Source: Oscillospiraceae bacterium (lineage in GTDB: Bacteria > Bacillota > Clostridia > Oscillospirales > Oscillospiraceae). From it: a DNA stretch of 64,000 nt. The notes below the pieces were generated by a model. That model was not told the DNA's origin. It did no database searches and saw only the letters and a program-made list of their open reading frames with translations. Below are positions 24,557 through 34,063 of the stretch, piece by piece. The position numbers and the translations under genes were made by a program. Where the stretch lies: the NCBI GenBank assembly GCA_017406005.1, contig JAFQZI010000151.1:30587-94586 (forward strand), in the 5' to 3' direction. Within the stretch, counting starts at the first letter, position 1, and the number at the start of each line of letters is the position of its first letter.

Positions 24557-24792
24557 AATCCAGTACCCTCCTGTTCAAACATCCTGTTCATGAGAAATCC
24601 CTGCAAATATCCATTCAAACTCCCTGCTTCTGTCCTCTTCTGTCAGGAAATAACTACAGTGTATTATACTACTGAACATCCGGAAAAACCAGATTGAAAA
24701 TTGCAGAGATGCTGTTGTTAACAAACCCACTCGGAATGGATGATGTTTGCAGAATCATTCTTCTCTGAAACAGAACGCAAAAGCTGCCTGCT

Positions 24793-26244
24793 TTATTCTT
24801 CTGTTTCTGTCTCTCCGTTTATACGCTCTGTCAGCTGATCTTTCAATTGTTCCACATCATACCGTGAAACAAAAACAGTGCTCTCCCCGTCAAGGGTTAC
24901 AAGACAATAACTGCTGTCATAGGGATAGAAGACAAGTTCAAAGCGTGGATGCGTCTCACTTTCCTGCGTAAAAGTGAAAGAGATTTCAGGTGTTCGCTTT
25001 GCTTCTACCTCATCGGCAAATCCCGCAGAAACAAAGCTGCTAACCGTACGGAGAATATCTTCGATTTCCTTCTCTTCTCCATCAAGCAGATAAACAGTTT
25101 CCACGGTGGTTTCCTCTTCATCATCCGTCACTGCCCTGCTGACTTTTTCAAAACAGGCAGTCTGCCCCTCCACAGTTACTTCCACTCCTGTCAGAACGGA
25201 ATAGTCCAGAAGGATCACATCATCCGGACGAAGATCGTCATAATCCATATAAAGCAGATCATCGCTGAGAGAGGAACTGACAAGGTAAACCATCGATGAT
25301 CCGGCAATCCGTGCGTAACATCCGCTATCTGCATAGTCTCCGATTTCAAGGACAAAGATCTTCTCTTCTTCGACTGTTTCATAAATGGGATCCCCATCAT
25401 CCGCTTTCAGATTTGTTTCGACCTGAGTGCTCTGGGTATAGTGCATCTCCACCGTTGCAGCAGGATGATCCAACCCATACGAGGCTAGATTATCTGCATC
25501 GGCTTGATATTCTACACAACTCTGCCACGCGAGATTGCGGATCTTGTCTGCAAATCCAGACGCAAGAGAATTGTCCAGAATCAGATACCCGTCTCCGTCC
25601 TTCAAAAACCATTCATAGGAGTCGGTGTAAGCGATCCCGCTGTCTTCAATATGATCAATTTCATATTCCTGCACTTCCGAGGTAACAATCATCCGGTCAA
25701 GCTGCGACATGGAAGGGATGGATTCTTTCTGCACCAGATCATAAAGACCGGCAGAAAAGGCGTCTGCAAGAGCAGATGAGACAAGATACACTTTCCCGTC
25801 ACCCATTGTGAGGTAGGAAAGCCCATCCATACTTTTTTCTGTTCCGATCTGAAAGACTGTTTTTTCCTGTGCCTGAACGGTAATGGTGCACTGCGGATTA
25901 TCCAGCCCATATTGTGCCGGATCATCCGGCTTTTCGATTGTCAGTTCCGCATTGACGGAATCCAGCACCTTGACAAGGTTCTCCGCTTTTGTGGGGTTTA
26001 CCGGGAAATTTTCGTCCTCTTCCCACATCCATTCATCATTCTTTTTACACAGCGTTATTGTTTCTCCGCCATATTCCCATGTAAGGGCTGTCAGTTTTTC
26101 CTCATCCAGTGTGTAGAGAAGTATACTGGTGTCCTCTTCCACATCCGTTGCAACTTCTGCTGTCATGTTTCTTGTCAGAATAGTCGCTCCAACAAGAAAG
26201 AGCAAAAAGACGACCATCAAACCCAGCTTTTTTCCTCGTTTCAT
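24793..26244 (-). CDS. DUF4340 protein of a Gld-type ABC system
   Basis: 483 residues. One N-terminal membrane segment (9-26) is followed by a long extracytoplasmic region made of two or more similar beta-rich DUF4340 units (for example YGLDNPQCTITV and YGLDHPAATVEM, each followed by a YLVSSAL/YLVSSSL element). This internal duplication is visible by eye. It overlaps the GldG-like gene by four bases and ends the four-gene operon. Its role is unknown; it is a constant companion of GldFG-type exporters. Confidence 0.85.
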   Translation of the reverse strand: MKRGKKLGLMVVFLLFLVGATILTRNMTAEVATDVEEDTSILLYTLDEEKLTALTWEYGGETITLCKKNDEWMWEEDENFPVNPTKAENLVKVLDSVNAELTIEKPDDPAQYGLDNPQCTITVQAQEKTVFQIGTEKSMDGLSYLTMGDGKVYLVSSALADAFSAGLYDLVQKESIPSMSQLDRMIVTSEVQEYEIDHIEDSGIAYTDSYEWFLKDGDGYLILDNSLASGFADKIRNLAWQSCVEYQADADNLASYGLDHPAATVEMHYTQSTQVETNLKADDGDPIYETVEEEKIFVLEIGDYADSGCYARIAGSSMVYLVSSSLSDDLLYMDYDDLRPDDVILLDYSVLTGVEVTVEGQTACFEKVSRAVTDDEEETTVETVYLLDGEEKEIEDILRTVSSFVSAGFADEVEAKRTPEISFTFTQESETHPRFELVFYPYDSSYCLVTLDGESTVFVSRYDVEQLKDQLTERINGETETEE

Positions 26245-27680
26245 CTGCGTTTCCTCCGAATCCAGATAATGATGCCCACCGCAAGGACAACTGCGGGAAT
26301 CACAAATACCATCAGAGCAGTCAACCGTGCAATTGTGCTGCTGTCCATCGTGAGATATGAGTAACTGATGCTTTTTGCCCGGATGGAAATACTGTTCTCC
26401 TGCCGGCAGATTTCATTCAGGCAATTAAGGAAGAAATCCTGATTACCGCCTGAAACCTGCAGATTTGCCTGATCCTGCAGCAGGGACGCTGAAGAGATCC
26501 ACAGGATTTTGCTCTCTCCCTCTTCCGCAAGCAGCGCCAGGGCAAACGGGCCATCGATATCTCCGCTTTCCTTGTCATAACTTATCATGTTATATCCGTC
26601 TGTCTTACTGAACGCCCCGGATGATGTTGTGAGAAGTTCCGTAACTGTCAGGCTTTCGCGCTCTTCTTCATCTGCTGTAAGTCCATGGGCAATCGGAAGA
26701 ATCACATAATAACCGTTTTCTCTGAGAGGCGAGGTAATGGTGTGGTAGTTCAGTTCCGGCAGGAGATAATACGGTACGCCGAAGGCATAATACTGCCGGT
26801 CAGTTTCCAGGATGACCCCTTCTGTTTCCTGCATTCCGTATTCCGCCATCAAGGCATCAAGATTCGTCCTGCTGTCCCCTTCCACGGGATCAGTAATCAG
26901 GATAAGGCTTCCCCCGCTCTGAATATACTGTAAAAGGAGATCTTTCTCTTCTTCGGCAACATCTGTTTTCGGTGCGTTGATCAGAATGCAAGCCGCATCT
27001 TCCGGTACTGCATCCTCCGTCAGCAGGGAAAGCTCTTTCATTGTGATATTTTCTTTTTCTACGGCACTTTGAAATGATGATGACAAATCCTCTTCCCCAT
27101 GCCCCGTAAGGGTATAAATAATCGGAAGCTCTTCACTTGCCACATAGCTAATGGCAGAAGTGAGCGCATTTTCTCCCGCAAAGGAGACGTCGTACTTCCC
27201 GGTCATATAATAGGAAGAATAATCGTACTCATAAAAATCGTTTGCGCTGATATAGCTGCTTCGAAGATCCGACTCGACAACTATACTGTTGTTATAGACT
27301 CCGCCATCGGTATACTGCTGAGCAAATGTCGGATAGACATCCGGATCCTTCTTTACTATACGGATCCGATCAGACAGGTCTTTGTACCGGGAGAGAAGTG
27401 TTTCCACCATGCTTTCTTCTTTTCCCTGCTGGACAATCCAGTAGATCGTGACATCCTGTTCCAATGAAGAAACGATGTTTTTCGTCTGTGCGGATAGTGA
27501 ATACAGTTTGGAATCTGTCATATCCAGCTGTGTCCAGCTTCCGGGCAGTGTTTCCACGAGGACATTGGCCATAATTGCAATCGCAAGCACCACTACGAGC
27601 GACAGGACACTATATCCTCCGATACGAAAAGATTTTGTCCGAAAGGCAGAAGTGAGCTTTTTCCAGAATGAATTTTTCAT
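26241..27680 (-). CDS. GldG-like protein of an ABC exporter
   Basis: 479 residues. An N-terminal membrane segment (about 20-42) is followed by an extracytoplasmic domain with DMTDSKLYSLSAQTKNIVSSLEQDVTIYWIV, the hallmark of GldG/ABC-type uncharacterised transport proteins, and by a C-terminal anchor (about 450-474). GGAG six bases before the ATG at 27680 decides the start. In Bacteroidetes GldF/G serve gliding; in Firmicutes the homologues are of unknown use, probably export or envelope assembly. Translationally coupled to both neighbours. Confidence 0.85.
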   Translation of the reverse strand: MKNSFWKKLTSAFRTKSFRIGGYSVLSLVVVLAIAIMANVLVETLPGSWTQLDMTDSKLYSLSAQTKNIVSSLEQDVTIYWIVQQGKEESMVETLLSRYKDLSDRIRIVKKDPDVYPTFAQQYTDGGVYNNSIVVESDLRSSYISANDFYEYDYSSYYMTGKYDVSFAGENALTSAISYVASEELPIIYTLTGHGEEDLSSSFQSAVEKENITMKELSLLTEDAVPEDAACILINAPKTDVAEEEKDLLLQYIQSGGSLILITDPVEGDSRTNLDALMAEYGMQETEGVILETDRQYYAFGVPYYLLPELNYHTITSPLRENGYYVILPIAHGLTADEEERESLTVTELLTTSSGAFSKTDGYNMISYDKESGDIDGPFALALLAEEGESKILWISSASLLQDQANLQVSGGNQDFFLNCLNEICRQENSISIRAKSISYSYLTMDSSTIARLTALMVFVIPAVVLAVGIIIWIRRKRR

Positions 27681-28546
27681 GTTTCGCTCCACCTCCGCTT
27701 CTCGAGCGACTGCACTGTCATATACAGGAAAACACCTGCGATAGACAGGAACAATACCAACGTGCGCAGATCAAGCACTCCTCCCGTCATGTCTTCAAAG
27801 CGTGCAAACAATGAAAGATTTTCCATAAGTGCCGGAACGAGCCCCGCATACTTATCCTGAAAAACGGTGTATGTGAACATGAGAACAGCAAGCAAGACCG
27901 CTGCCGTCAGCATTGCAGCAAGAGAGTTCTTTGTCATTCTTTCCGCTAAGATACTGAGCAGCAGGGCAGCAATCGTCAGCGTGAGCAGCGAGGAAAACGC
28001 TGTAGCAGACAGAAATCCTGAAAGGCTGGAAAGGAAGTAATTGATCAGCAACAGCACAAAACAAAGCCCGGCAGCGACAGCCTGGCTTTCCGTCAGGGAA
28101 GAAATAAACATTCCCACTGCTATCAGCGCTGCGCCAAGGAGATAAAAGCCGAGCAGTGCACTGAATGCAGCCGGAAGATTCACATTGCCATAAGCAGAAA
28201 GCATCACCGGATAAGTGCCCATCACGAACACCGGGATCACAAATACTGTTAACATGGCAAAGTATTTTCCCAAGACAACATCTGTCATGCTGATCGGCAA
28301 GGAATACAGCAGGTTATCCGTTTTCTGACGTTTTTCTTCTGCGATGCTCCGCATTGTCAACACCGGAACAATGATCATAAATGTAAAAGACATATTGCTG
28401 AGCACATATTCAAAGCTCGCTATTCCGGAACGAATATTAATCGCCATCGTATAGATTCCCGCAAAGAGCAGCAGGAAAGCGATAAACACGCAGGCTGAAA
28501 GACTGGTAAACTGGGATAACAGCTCATGCCGATATACTGCTTTCAT
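27677..28546 (-). CDS. ABC transporter permease (GldF-like)
   Basis: 289 residues with six membrane segments. The ABC-2 type pattern is seen in VLTMRSIAEEKRQKTDNLLYSLPISMTDVVLGKY, typical of GldF/NosY permeases. It overlaps the ATPase gene and the GldG gene by four bases each, so the complex is made in fixed proportion. Substrate unknown. Confidence 0.9.
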   Translation of the reverse strand: MKAVYRHELLSQFTSLSACVFIAFLLLFAGIYTMAINIRSGIASFEYVLSNMSFTFMIIVPVLTMRSIAEEKRQKTDNLLYSLPISMTDVVLGKYFAMLTVFVIPVFVMGTYPVMLSAYGNVNLPAAFSALLGFYLLGAALIAVGMFISSLTESQAVAAGLCFVLLLINYFLSSLSGFLSATAFSSLLTLTIAALLLSILAERMTKNSLAAMLTAAVLLAVLMFTYTVFQDKYAGLVPALMENLSLFARFEDMTGGVLDLRTLVLFLSIAGVFLYMTVQSLEKRRWSET

Positions 28547-29499
28547 TCTTTCACCTCCTCCACTGTTTCATCTTCTGAGGTAAGTTCAATAAAGATATCC
28601 TCCAAACTTCGTCTGGAGCGGTTCATCTGCACAATCGGCAACTTTGCATCAGCAAACAGGAAAAACAACTCCCGACACAGATTTCTGTCTCCTTCCGTAG
28701 TCTCGATACAAATTCTGCAGACCTCTCCTCCCTGTGGTTCAATTTTTATTTCGCACTTCTCCAGTCCATTCAGAATCTTTTGGATCTCTGTTTTCCCCGC
28801 CTCCACAAACAGTTCCACAGAACTTTTTTCTGTAAACAGGTTTTCCAGATCTTCAGGGGTCCCACTCGCGACGAGAGATCCTTTTGCCAGGATCAAAACG
28901 TTATTGCATACACTTTGTACCTCTGAAAGAATATGGCTGGAAAGGAGAACGGTATGCTCCCGTCCAAGATCCCGTATCAGACTGCGAATTTCCACGATCT
29001 GTTTCGGATCCAGCCCAACAGTTGGTTCATCCAGAATGATAATGTCAGGTTCACCGACCAAAGCCTGTGCTATACCAACACGCTGCTTATATCCTTTAGA
29101 AAGATTTTTAATCAAACGATCAGAAACATCTGCAATCTGTGTACGTTCTATCACCTTTGCAATCTGTTTCCGCCGCTCTGATTTCGGCACCTTTTTTGCT
29201 TCAGCAACAAACTCCAGATATTCTTTCGGCGTTCTGTCCAGATAAAGCGGCGGCTGTTCAGGCAGGTATCCGATCAGCTTTTTCGCCTGTTCCGCTTCCT
29301 CAAAAATGTCATAGCCTCCGATTTTAATCTCTCCGGATGTGGCCGCGAGGCACCCTGTTATCATATTCAAAGTGCTCGATTTTCCTGCTCCGTTCGGACC
29401 CAAAAATCCGTAAATCCGACCCTTTTCTATCTTAAAAGAAAGATCTGTGACCGCCGGATGGTTACCATATAGCTTTGTCAAATGGCTTACTTCAATCAA
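28543..29499 (-). CDS. ABC transporter ATP-binding protein (GldA-like)
   Basis: 318 residues. Walker A GPNGAGKSS, signature LSKGYKQRVGIAQAL, Walker B IIILDEPTVGLD and an H-loop (LLSSHILSEV) are all intact. A C-terminal extension of about 90 residues follows, as in GldA-type ATPases. The start is TTG at 29499 with AAGGGGG upstream. The leader contains an inverted repeat (TGCACCTG...CAGGTGCA, about 29520-29543). First gene of the four-gene operon. Confidence 0.92.
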   Translation of the reverse strand: MIEVSHLTKLYGNHPAVTDLSFKIEKGRIYGFLGPNGAGKSSTLNMITGCLAATSGEIKIGGYDIFEEAEQAKKLIGYLPEQPPLYLDRTPKEYLEFVAEAKKVPKSERRKQIAKVIERTQIADVSDRLIKNLSKGYKQRVGIAQALVGEPDIIILDEPTVGLDPKQIVEIRSLIRDLGREHTVLLSSHILSEVQSVCNNVLILAKGSLVASGTPEDLENLFTEKSSVELFVEAGKTEIQKILNGLEKCEIKIEPQGGEVCRICIETTEGDRNLCRELFFLFADAKLPIVQMNRSRRSLEDIFIELTSEDETVEEVKE

Positions 29500-29621
29500 T
29501 TGATCGCCCCCTTGATGTATTGCACCTGTTTCCGGTCAGGTGCATCTTTGTGCATCTTAGGATTGCATATTAAAAAGAACCTGAAAAATTTGTTAATTCT
29601 ATATGAATTCTGTCATCTGAA

Positions 29622-29663
29622 TAAAAAATAACAGGAGAAAGGCAAGCTGTCTTTTCTCCTGTT
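29622..29663 (-). terminator. Terminator of the nitroreductase gene
   Basis: AACAGGAGAAA (29630-29640 on the plus strand) pairs with TTTCTCCTGTT (29653-29663); on the minus strand the stem is followed by ATTTTTTATT. Confidence 0.8.
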
Positions 29664-29690
29664 CTATAGTATTTTTGAATAATGATCTTT

Positions 29691-30404
29691 TTATCCGATA
29701 ATACTGGTTTTGCTCTCCAGCCCTTCTCTGACGGATGCGCTGCTTGTTGCATCTGCGGAAAGATCCGCTTTCCCGACCAGGAGTACGGCAACCGCTTTCA
29801 TCTCGGGATCCACACCGAACTTCTCGCAAAATTCATCGTGCTTCTCGCCGTTCAGCGCATTCGTGGGGGAAGAAACAACCTTTGCTCCGTAACCAAGCGA
29901 TGCTGCTGCCAGATACATGTTCTGAACTGCCAGACCACAGTCAAAGCTCGGGTTCGGTGACATGCTTTTTTCATTCACATACACGAGAATTGCCAGGGGA
30001 GAATCTCCAACAGACGCTTTAGCCCCTGTTGCCATCGGAGGCATGTCACCCTTGGGAGGCTCTTTTCCATCCATTTTCCCCGGTGCAGCGCCGGGTGCGC
30101 TACCTGGTGCTCCGCCCGGTGCGCCGAAAGGCATTCCTGAACCGGAAATCTCTTTCATGACTTCCTGATCGGTCAGTGCCACAAAGAACCACGGCTGCTG
30201 GTTGATTGCACTCTCCGCGGCAAGGCCTGCCTGCAGAATTGTCCGGATATCTTCTTCGGGAACTTTCTCGTCGGTAAATGCCTGTGTTGTCCCGACCGTC
30301 ATGATCGTATCAACTGTCGTTTCTGCAAAAGCAGCAGGGACAGCGCTGATCAACAGAGTTAAAACCAACGCAAGAACAGCAAATCTGTAAACTCCATTTT
30401 TCAT
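29691..30404 (-). CDS. Secreted nitroreductase-family protein
   Basis: 237 residues. A clear signal peptide (MKNGVYRFAVLALVLTLLIS...AFA, cut near 27) exports it, which is unusual for a nitroreductase. The fold is recognisable from VPEEDIRTILQAGLAAESAINQQPWFFVAL at the N-terminus and YLAAASLGYGAKVVSSPTNA later; the family binds FMN and reduces nitro groups, quinones or flavins. A Gly/Pro/Ala/Met-rich insert (about 90-125, repeated GGAPGSAPGAAPG) replaces the usual loop. AGGAGG sets the start at 30404. Its promoter carries site B of the TGAAAA repeat family. The electron donor outside the cell is unknown. Confidence 0.82.
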   Translation of the reverse strand: MKNGVYRFAVLALVLTLLISAVPAAFAETTVDTIMTVGTTQAFTDEKVPEEDIRTILQAGLAAESAINQQPWFFVALTDQEVMKEISGSGMPFGAPGGAPGSAPGAAPGKMDGKEPPKGDMPPMATGAKASVGDSPLAILVYVNEKSMSPNPSFDCGLAVQNMYLAAASLGYGAKVVSSPTNALNGEKHDEFCEKFGVDPEMKAVAVLLVGKADLSADATSSASVREGLESKTSIIG

Positions 30405-30471
30405 TATAAACAATCCTCCTCTTTTCATTCTTCCCAGGCATATTCCCCGGGAAAGATTCTGACAGAATGAC

Positions 30472-30505
30472 AATATAAGCCTTCTTGCTGAAATGATGCT
30501 GAAAA
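30472..30505 (-). promoter_or_regulatory. Nitroreductase promoter with direct repeat (site B)
   Basis: Plus-strand TGAAAT (30489-30494) and TGAAAA (30500-30505) are 11 bases apart. On the minus strand the proximal copy ends 11 bases before TATATT (30472-30477). The repeat and its flanks (CTTGCTGAAA..GATGCTGAAAAAC) are nearly identical to site D. Confidence 0.7.
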
Positions 30506-30506
30506 A

Positions 30507-31859
30507 CTAATAATAAGAATGCGGATATCCTCCGATATAATTCATCGGATCTACTGTTGATCCGTTTACCCTGACTTCAAAGTGCAGATGCACGCCGTCC
30601 GCGCCATAAGTAGTACCAGTATTTCCGACCCCACCGATTGTCTGTCCCTGTGAAACAGTGCTCCCCACTCCGACATACATGGAATTCAAATGCCCGTAAA
30701 GAGTAACAAGGCCGTTCCCGTGGTCGATCATAATGCAGTTCCCGTATCCGCCGGAATACTCTGCCATAATCACAGTCCCGCCATCCGCCGCTACAATGGG
30801 AGAGCCGGCACTCTGGTAGCCATCGATATCCACACCGGTATGGGATGTACCGGTACTTTCGCGGTACCCATAGGTACTCGTTATTACAGTATGCCCGGGG
30901 AACGGCCAAACAAAAGAGCCTGTTCCGCCTGCTGTGACTGTCGTTACCTGCCCGGTATAGGTATATTCTTCATACATTCCCGTCTCTTCATTATACTCTG
31001 TCACCGTTGTTGTTTGCTGTGCGGCAGCAGCCTGTGCCGCATAGTAATTTGCCAGGAACTGATCCACCGCTGCGCTGGCATTGGCTTCCGCCTGTTCAGC
31101 CGCGCGCTGTTCTTCTTCCGCCTGTTCTATCTTTTCCAGATATTCCTCAATAACGGCATCTGTTTCAGCGATCTGCTCTTCCAATTCAACTTTGTCAGCT
31201 TCGAGCCCTGATTTTATTGCTTCCTGTTCCGCCTTTTTTTCTTCACAGTCAGCCTTTACTTCACGGAATTCCTGCTCTACCCTCTGGTGTTCCTGTCGAG
31301 CTTCCTGCAGCTGAGCATAAAGTAAAACGTCCGACTCCATCACATTTCCATAGTCATCCACAGCTGAAAGCAAAGTGCTGTAAGAATCGGCATTCAGAAA
31401 AATTGCCAGAATGCTGTATTCGCCGTTTTCTTCCATTGCTCGCAGACGCGCCCTGTATCTTAAAAGCTGTTCTTCTTCCTTCTGCTGTGCTGCCTGAACC
31501 TCAATCATTTTATCTTCTATCTTTTTGTCATACTCCAGAATTCTGGCGAGGATCAGAGAAATCTGCTCCTCTGTCACAGCAAGCTCCTCGATACAGGCTT
31601 CCCGTCTCTCTTCAAAGACTATCTTTTTTTCGATAAAAGCTGCCTGCTCTTCCTTCAGGGTCTGTACTTTATTCTGAGCTGTAATACGTTTCTCTTTCGC
31701 TACATCTTTTTCTGAATTCAAAGCAGCAAGCTGCTCATCAAAACTGTCTGCCCAGGCAGCAAGCTGCAATGCTGATATAAAAACCGAAAGCAGAAGGAAC
31801 ACCGACAAAAACCGTGCCGGTCTTCTCCTGCTTTTTTGTTTGTTCGTTGTTCCAGCCAT
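30507..31859 (-). CDS. M23 murein hydrolase with coiled coil (EnvC-like)
   Basis: 450 residues. A signal sequence (about 17-37) is followed by a long coiled coil (about 40-265, rich in Glu, Ala, Lys, Gln) and a C-terminal LytM/M23 peptidase domain from about 325. Zinc ligands are present (HTGVDID and HLHFEV), so the peptidase should be active, unlike E. coli EnvC, and would cut peptidoglycan cross-links or be an amidase activator. Controlled by its own promoter with site C. It lies between the nitroreductase gene and the two-adaptor exporter. Confidence 0.92.
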   Translation of the reverse strand: MAGTTNKQKSRRRPARFLSVFLLLSVFISALQLAAWADSFDEQLAALNSEKDVAKEKRITAQNKVQTLKEEQAAFIEKKIVFEERREACIEELAVTEEQISLILARILEYDKKIEDKMIEVQAAQQKEEEQLLRYRARLRAMEENGEYSILAIFLNADSYSTLLSAVDDYGNVMESDVLLYAQLQEARQEHQRVEQEFREVKADCEEKKAEQEAIKSGLEADKVELEEQIAETDAVIEEYLEKIEQAEEEQRAAEQAEANASAAVDQFLANYYAAQAAAAQQTTTVTEYNEETGMYEEYTYTGQVTTVTAGGTGSFVWPFPGHTVITSTYGYRESTGTSHTGVDIDGYQSAGSPIVAADGGTVIMAEYSGGYGNCIMIDHGNGLVTLYGHLNSMYVGVGSTVSQGQTIGGVGNTGTTYGADGVHLHFEVRVNGSTVDPMNYIGGYPHSYY

Positions 31860-31889
31860 TTTTTGCTCCTTTCCTGTCTTGCTGTGCCT

Positions 31890-31933
31890 TTTATATCACA
31901 GAAAGCTGAAAGGATACTGAATATCACTGAAAA
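31890..31933 (-). promoter_or_regulatory. Murein hydrolase promoter with direct repeats (site C)
   Basis: Plus-strand TGAAAG (31907), TGAATA (31918) and TGAAAA (31928) start 11 and 10 bases apart. On the minus strand the proximal copy ends exactly 11 bases before TATAAA (31890-31895). No -35 box is seen. Confidence 0.7.
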
Positions 31934-31966
31934 CAATCTACTGTTTCCTGTTTCTGAATCACTTTT

Positions 31967-34051
31967 TTATGTTGTCAAACCGGCGATTTCCAGTTTGTCG
32001 TAATAGGAATACCAGACGGTATCCCCTTCCTTCAGGCCGGTAAGGATTTCAACCTGCAGGCCGTCTGAAAGGCCGGTTTCCACTTCGACAGGCTTGGAGA
32101 GCGTGCCTGTCCGTTCATTGTACGCGGTGTATACTGCTGATTTTCCGTTTTTTTCCGTCAATGCTTCCGAAGGAATCAGCAATACATTTTCTCTGCTGTC
32201 AATTGTGATATAAACAGAGGCATTCATCCCGCCCAGCATCAAGCCTTCTTTTTCCATCTGGATCGTAGCACTGTATTTGGTGTTGCCTCCTTCATTGGCC
32301 GCTGTAGTATCAACATCAGAAATGATTCCCGTGAAGGAACGGCCCGTCAGAGCGTCCAATGTTACGGAGGCTTTCTGCCCCTCCTGAACAGAGAGGATAT
32401 CCAGTTCGTCCACCGTAATGGTGACAGAGACGGTCTCCTGAGGGGTTATACTGAGGATCGTTGTGCCGGTAGTATCATACCGTTTGGCAGCCTGGGCCTC
32501 GGTAGTGTTCCCGTTTCCCGATATGCCTCCGCCTCCGGAGGCCATTCCACCCTTGTTCCCGCCGCTGCCGGAATCTTTTTTGCCGTCCTGGGACTCTTCC
32601 CCTTCTTTCTTTTCCCCGTTCTCAGATCCGTCCTTTGTTTTTCCGTTTTCATCTTTTGACGAATCGGATTTTGAATTATCATCCTTTCCGGAAGATCCCT
32701 GGCTGGAAGAAGGATCATAGTCGTTGTGCCCGACGTATACCATCATAGCCAGATCTGTGCTGTCATAGGCAAAAAGATACACATCGCCGACTTCAATGTT
32801 TTTTCGCTGCCACTGTGATCCGTCCCACGTAAAAGCATAGGGATAGCTTGCGCTGTAAGATTGCGTCATGGTATCGGCAGAGGTTTCAACATAGCCTGTC
32901 TGGATATAGTCAACAATCTCCGTGTCCCAGCCCTGCATCATGGCCGTAATACTGCCGTCACTGTTCACTCCCGTTACCATGCCGACACGGTTTCGGTATT
33001 CTCCTTCACCGTCTTCATAGGATAACAATTCCAGCTGATAGCCGTATCCGTTCGTGCTCAGCAGTTTCAGAATACTCTCGTCCACTCCTGAGACGCAGCC
33101 GTCACACGGCGCGGTGACTACACCGCTGTCATACATTCGGAAGAGTTCTGCAAGCACTTCTTCATATTCCCTGTGCTCTGCGGCAAGTGCCTCGTAACCG
33201 CCGTTTACCGGCGGCAAATCTATACGGAAGAGGATTACGCCGGCTTCCGCGATTTGCCCGTCATAAGCATAGACACCGTAAACCAGCCCCTCGGAAGCAA
33301 AGGCCTTCCATGCGCTATGCACATAGAGCAAACCGCTCCCCACAAAACGGCCATCCGCTGTTTTGACCTGAACGATTTCTCCGATTTTTCCATATTCATC
33401 GTCAATGGTGATTGTTGCGATTCCTTCCTGCGTGGTTTCCACTCTGCCAGGAAGTTCCGTACCGTCAGAGAGGGTAACTGCTACCGTCTCGCCAATTCCA
33501 ACGGAGGCCTCCATAGGAATCCCCGCAGCCATCAGGCCATCCAAAGAGAGAACCGCCAAAGCTCCGTCACGCAGCAGGACATCCTGAACCTGTTCTCCTT
33601 CCGAGGCATAAATCGCTTTGACTCTCCCCGTCGCGGCCGCTGTCAGAGTGGTCGTCAGGGAAGTGGACTGTATCTCGTCAATATCTGCCGATACTTCCGT
33701 CATTACCTCCCGCAGGGAAGAAATAGCCTCCATAACGGATGCCCGGTTCACCGCCGCAACAGGATCTCCTGCTTTGACAATCTGCCCGTTTTTCACAAGA
33801 TATTCCGTAACCTTTACTCCGGTCTGAACAGCAATATTCTGTGCTTCCTGCTCAGCAAGGGTACCTGTACCGGACAGGGTCTTTTGAATGGATCCGGTTT
33901 TCACATGTGTTGAAAGGATACTGGCAGTATTCTCGGAGATGTCTTCCTGCCTCAGGAAAAAGTACCACCCGGCAGCTGCAATCGCCACAATAACGATGAA
34001 CAGTACAATAAGTGCAATAATTCTTCCTGTTTTTTTCTTTCTCTTTTCCAT
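31967..34051 (-). CDS. Second membrane-fusion adaptor of the MacAB-type exporter
   Basis: 694 residues. A basic N-terminus and one membrane segment (10-31) are followed by an HlyD/MacA-like barrel-hairpin region. The central part carries a long Lys/Ser/Asp/Glu/Gly-rich insert (about 425-520), probably disordered and outside the cell. The C-terminal half resumes the adaptor fold (VSVTITVDELDILSVQEGQKASVTLDAL). It is the last gene of a four-gene operon that starts with another adaptor; having two different adaptors for one permease is uncommon. In Gram-positives such proteins couple FtsX-type permeases to extracellular partners. Confidence 0.85.
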   Translation of the reverse strand: MEKRKKKTGRIIALIVLFIVIVAIAAAGWYFFLRQEDISENTASILSTHVKTGSIQKTLSGTGTLAEQEAQNIAVQTGVKVTEYLVKNGQIVKAGDPVAAVNRASVMEAISSLREVMTEVSADIDEIQSTSLTTTLTAAATGRVKAIYASEGEQVQDVLLRDGALAVLSLDGLMAAGIPMEASVGIGETVAVTLSDGTELPGRVETTQEGIATITIDDEYGKIGEIVQVKTADGRFVGSGLLYVHSAWKAFASEGLVYGVYAYDGQIAEAGVILFRIDLPPVNGGYEALAAEHREYEEVLAELFRMYDSGVVTAPCDGCVSGVDESILKLLSTNGYGYQLELLSYEDGEGEYRNRVGMVTGVNSDGSITAMMQGWDTEIVDYIQTGYVETSADTMTQSYSASYPYAFTWDGSQWQRKNIEVGDVYLFAYDSTDLAMMVYVGHNDYDPSSSQGSSGKDDNSKSDSSKDENGKTKDGSENGEKKEGEESQDGKKDSGSGGNKGGMASGGGGISGNGNTTEAQAAKRYDTTGTTILSITPQETVSVTITVDELDILSVQEGQKASVTLDALTGRSFTGIISDVDTTAANEGGNTKYSATIQMEKEGLMLGGMNASVYITIDSRENVLLIPSEALTEKNGKSAVYTAYNERTGTLSKPVEVETGLSDGLQVEILTGLKEGDTVWYSYYDKLEIAGLTT

Positions 34052-34063
34052 CGTCCTTTCCTT

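Noticed and set aside
24663-24668. Full promoter for the MgtC pair
   Set aside because: Only the -10 box is convincing; no -35 or repeat element at a proper distance could be found.
29570-29600. A CTGAAAA at 29581 as a fifth site of the TGAAAA regulon, upstream of the Gld-type operon
   Set aside because: There is no second repeat at 11 bases and no -10 box at the 11-base distance shared by the other four.
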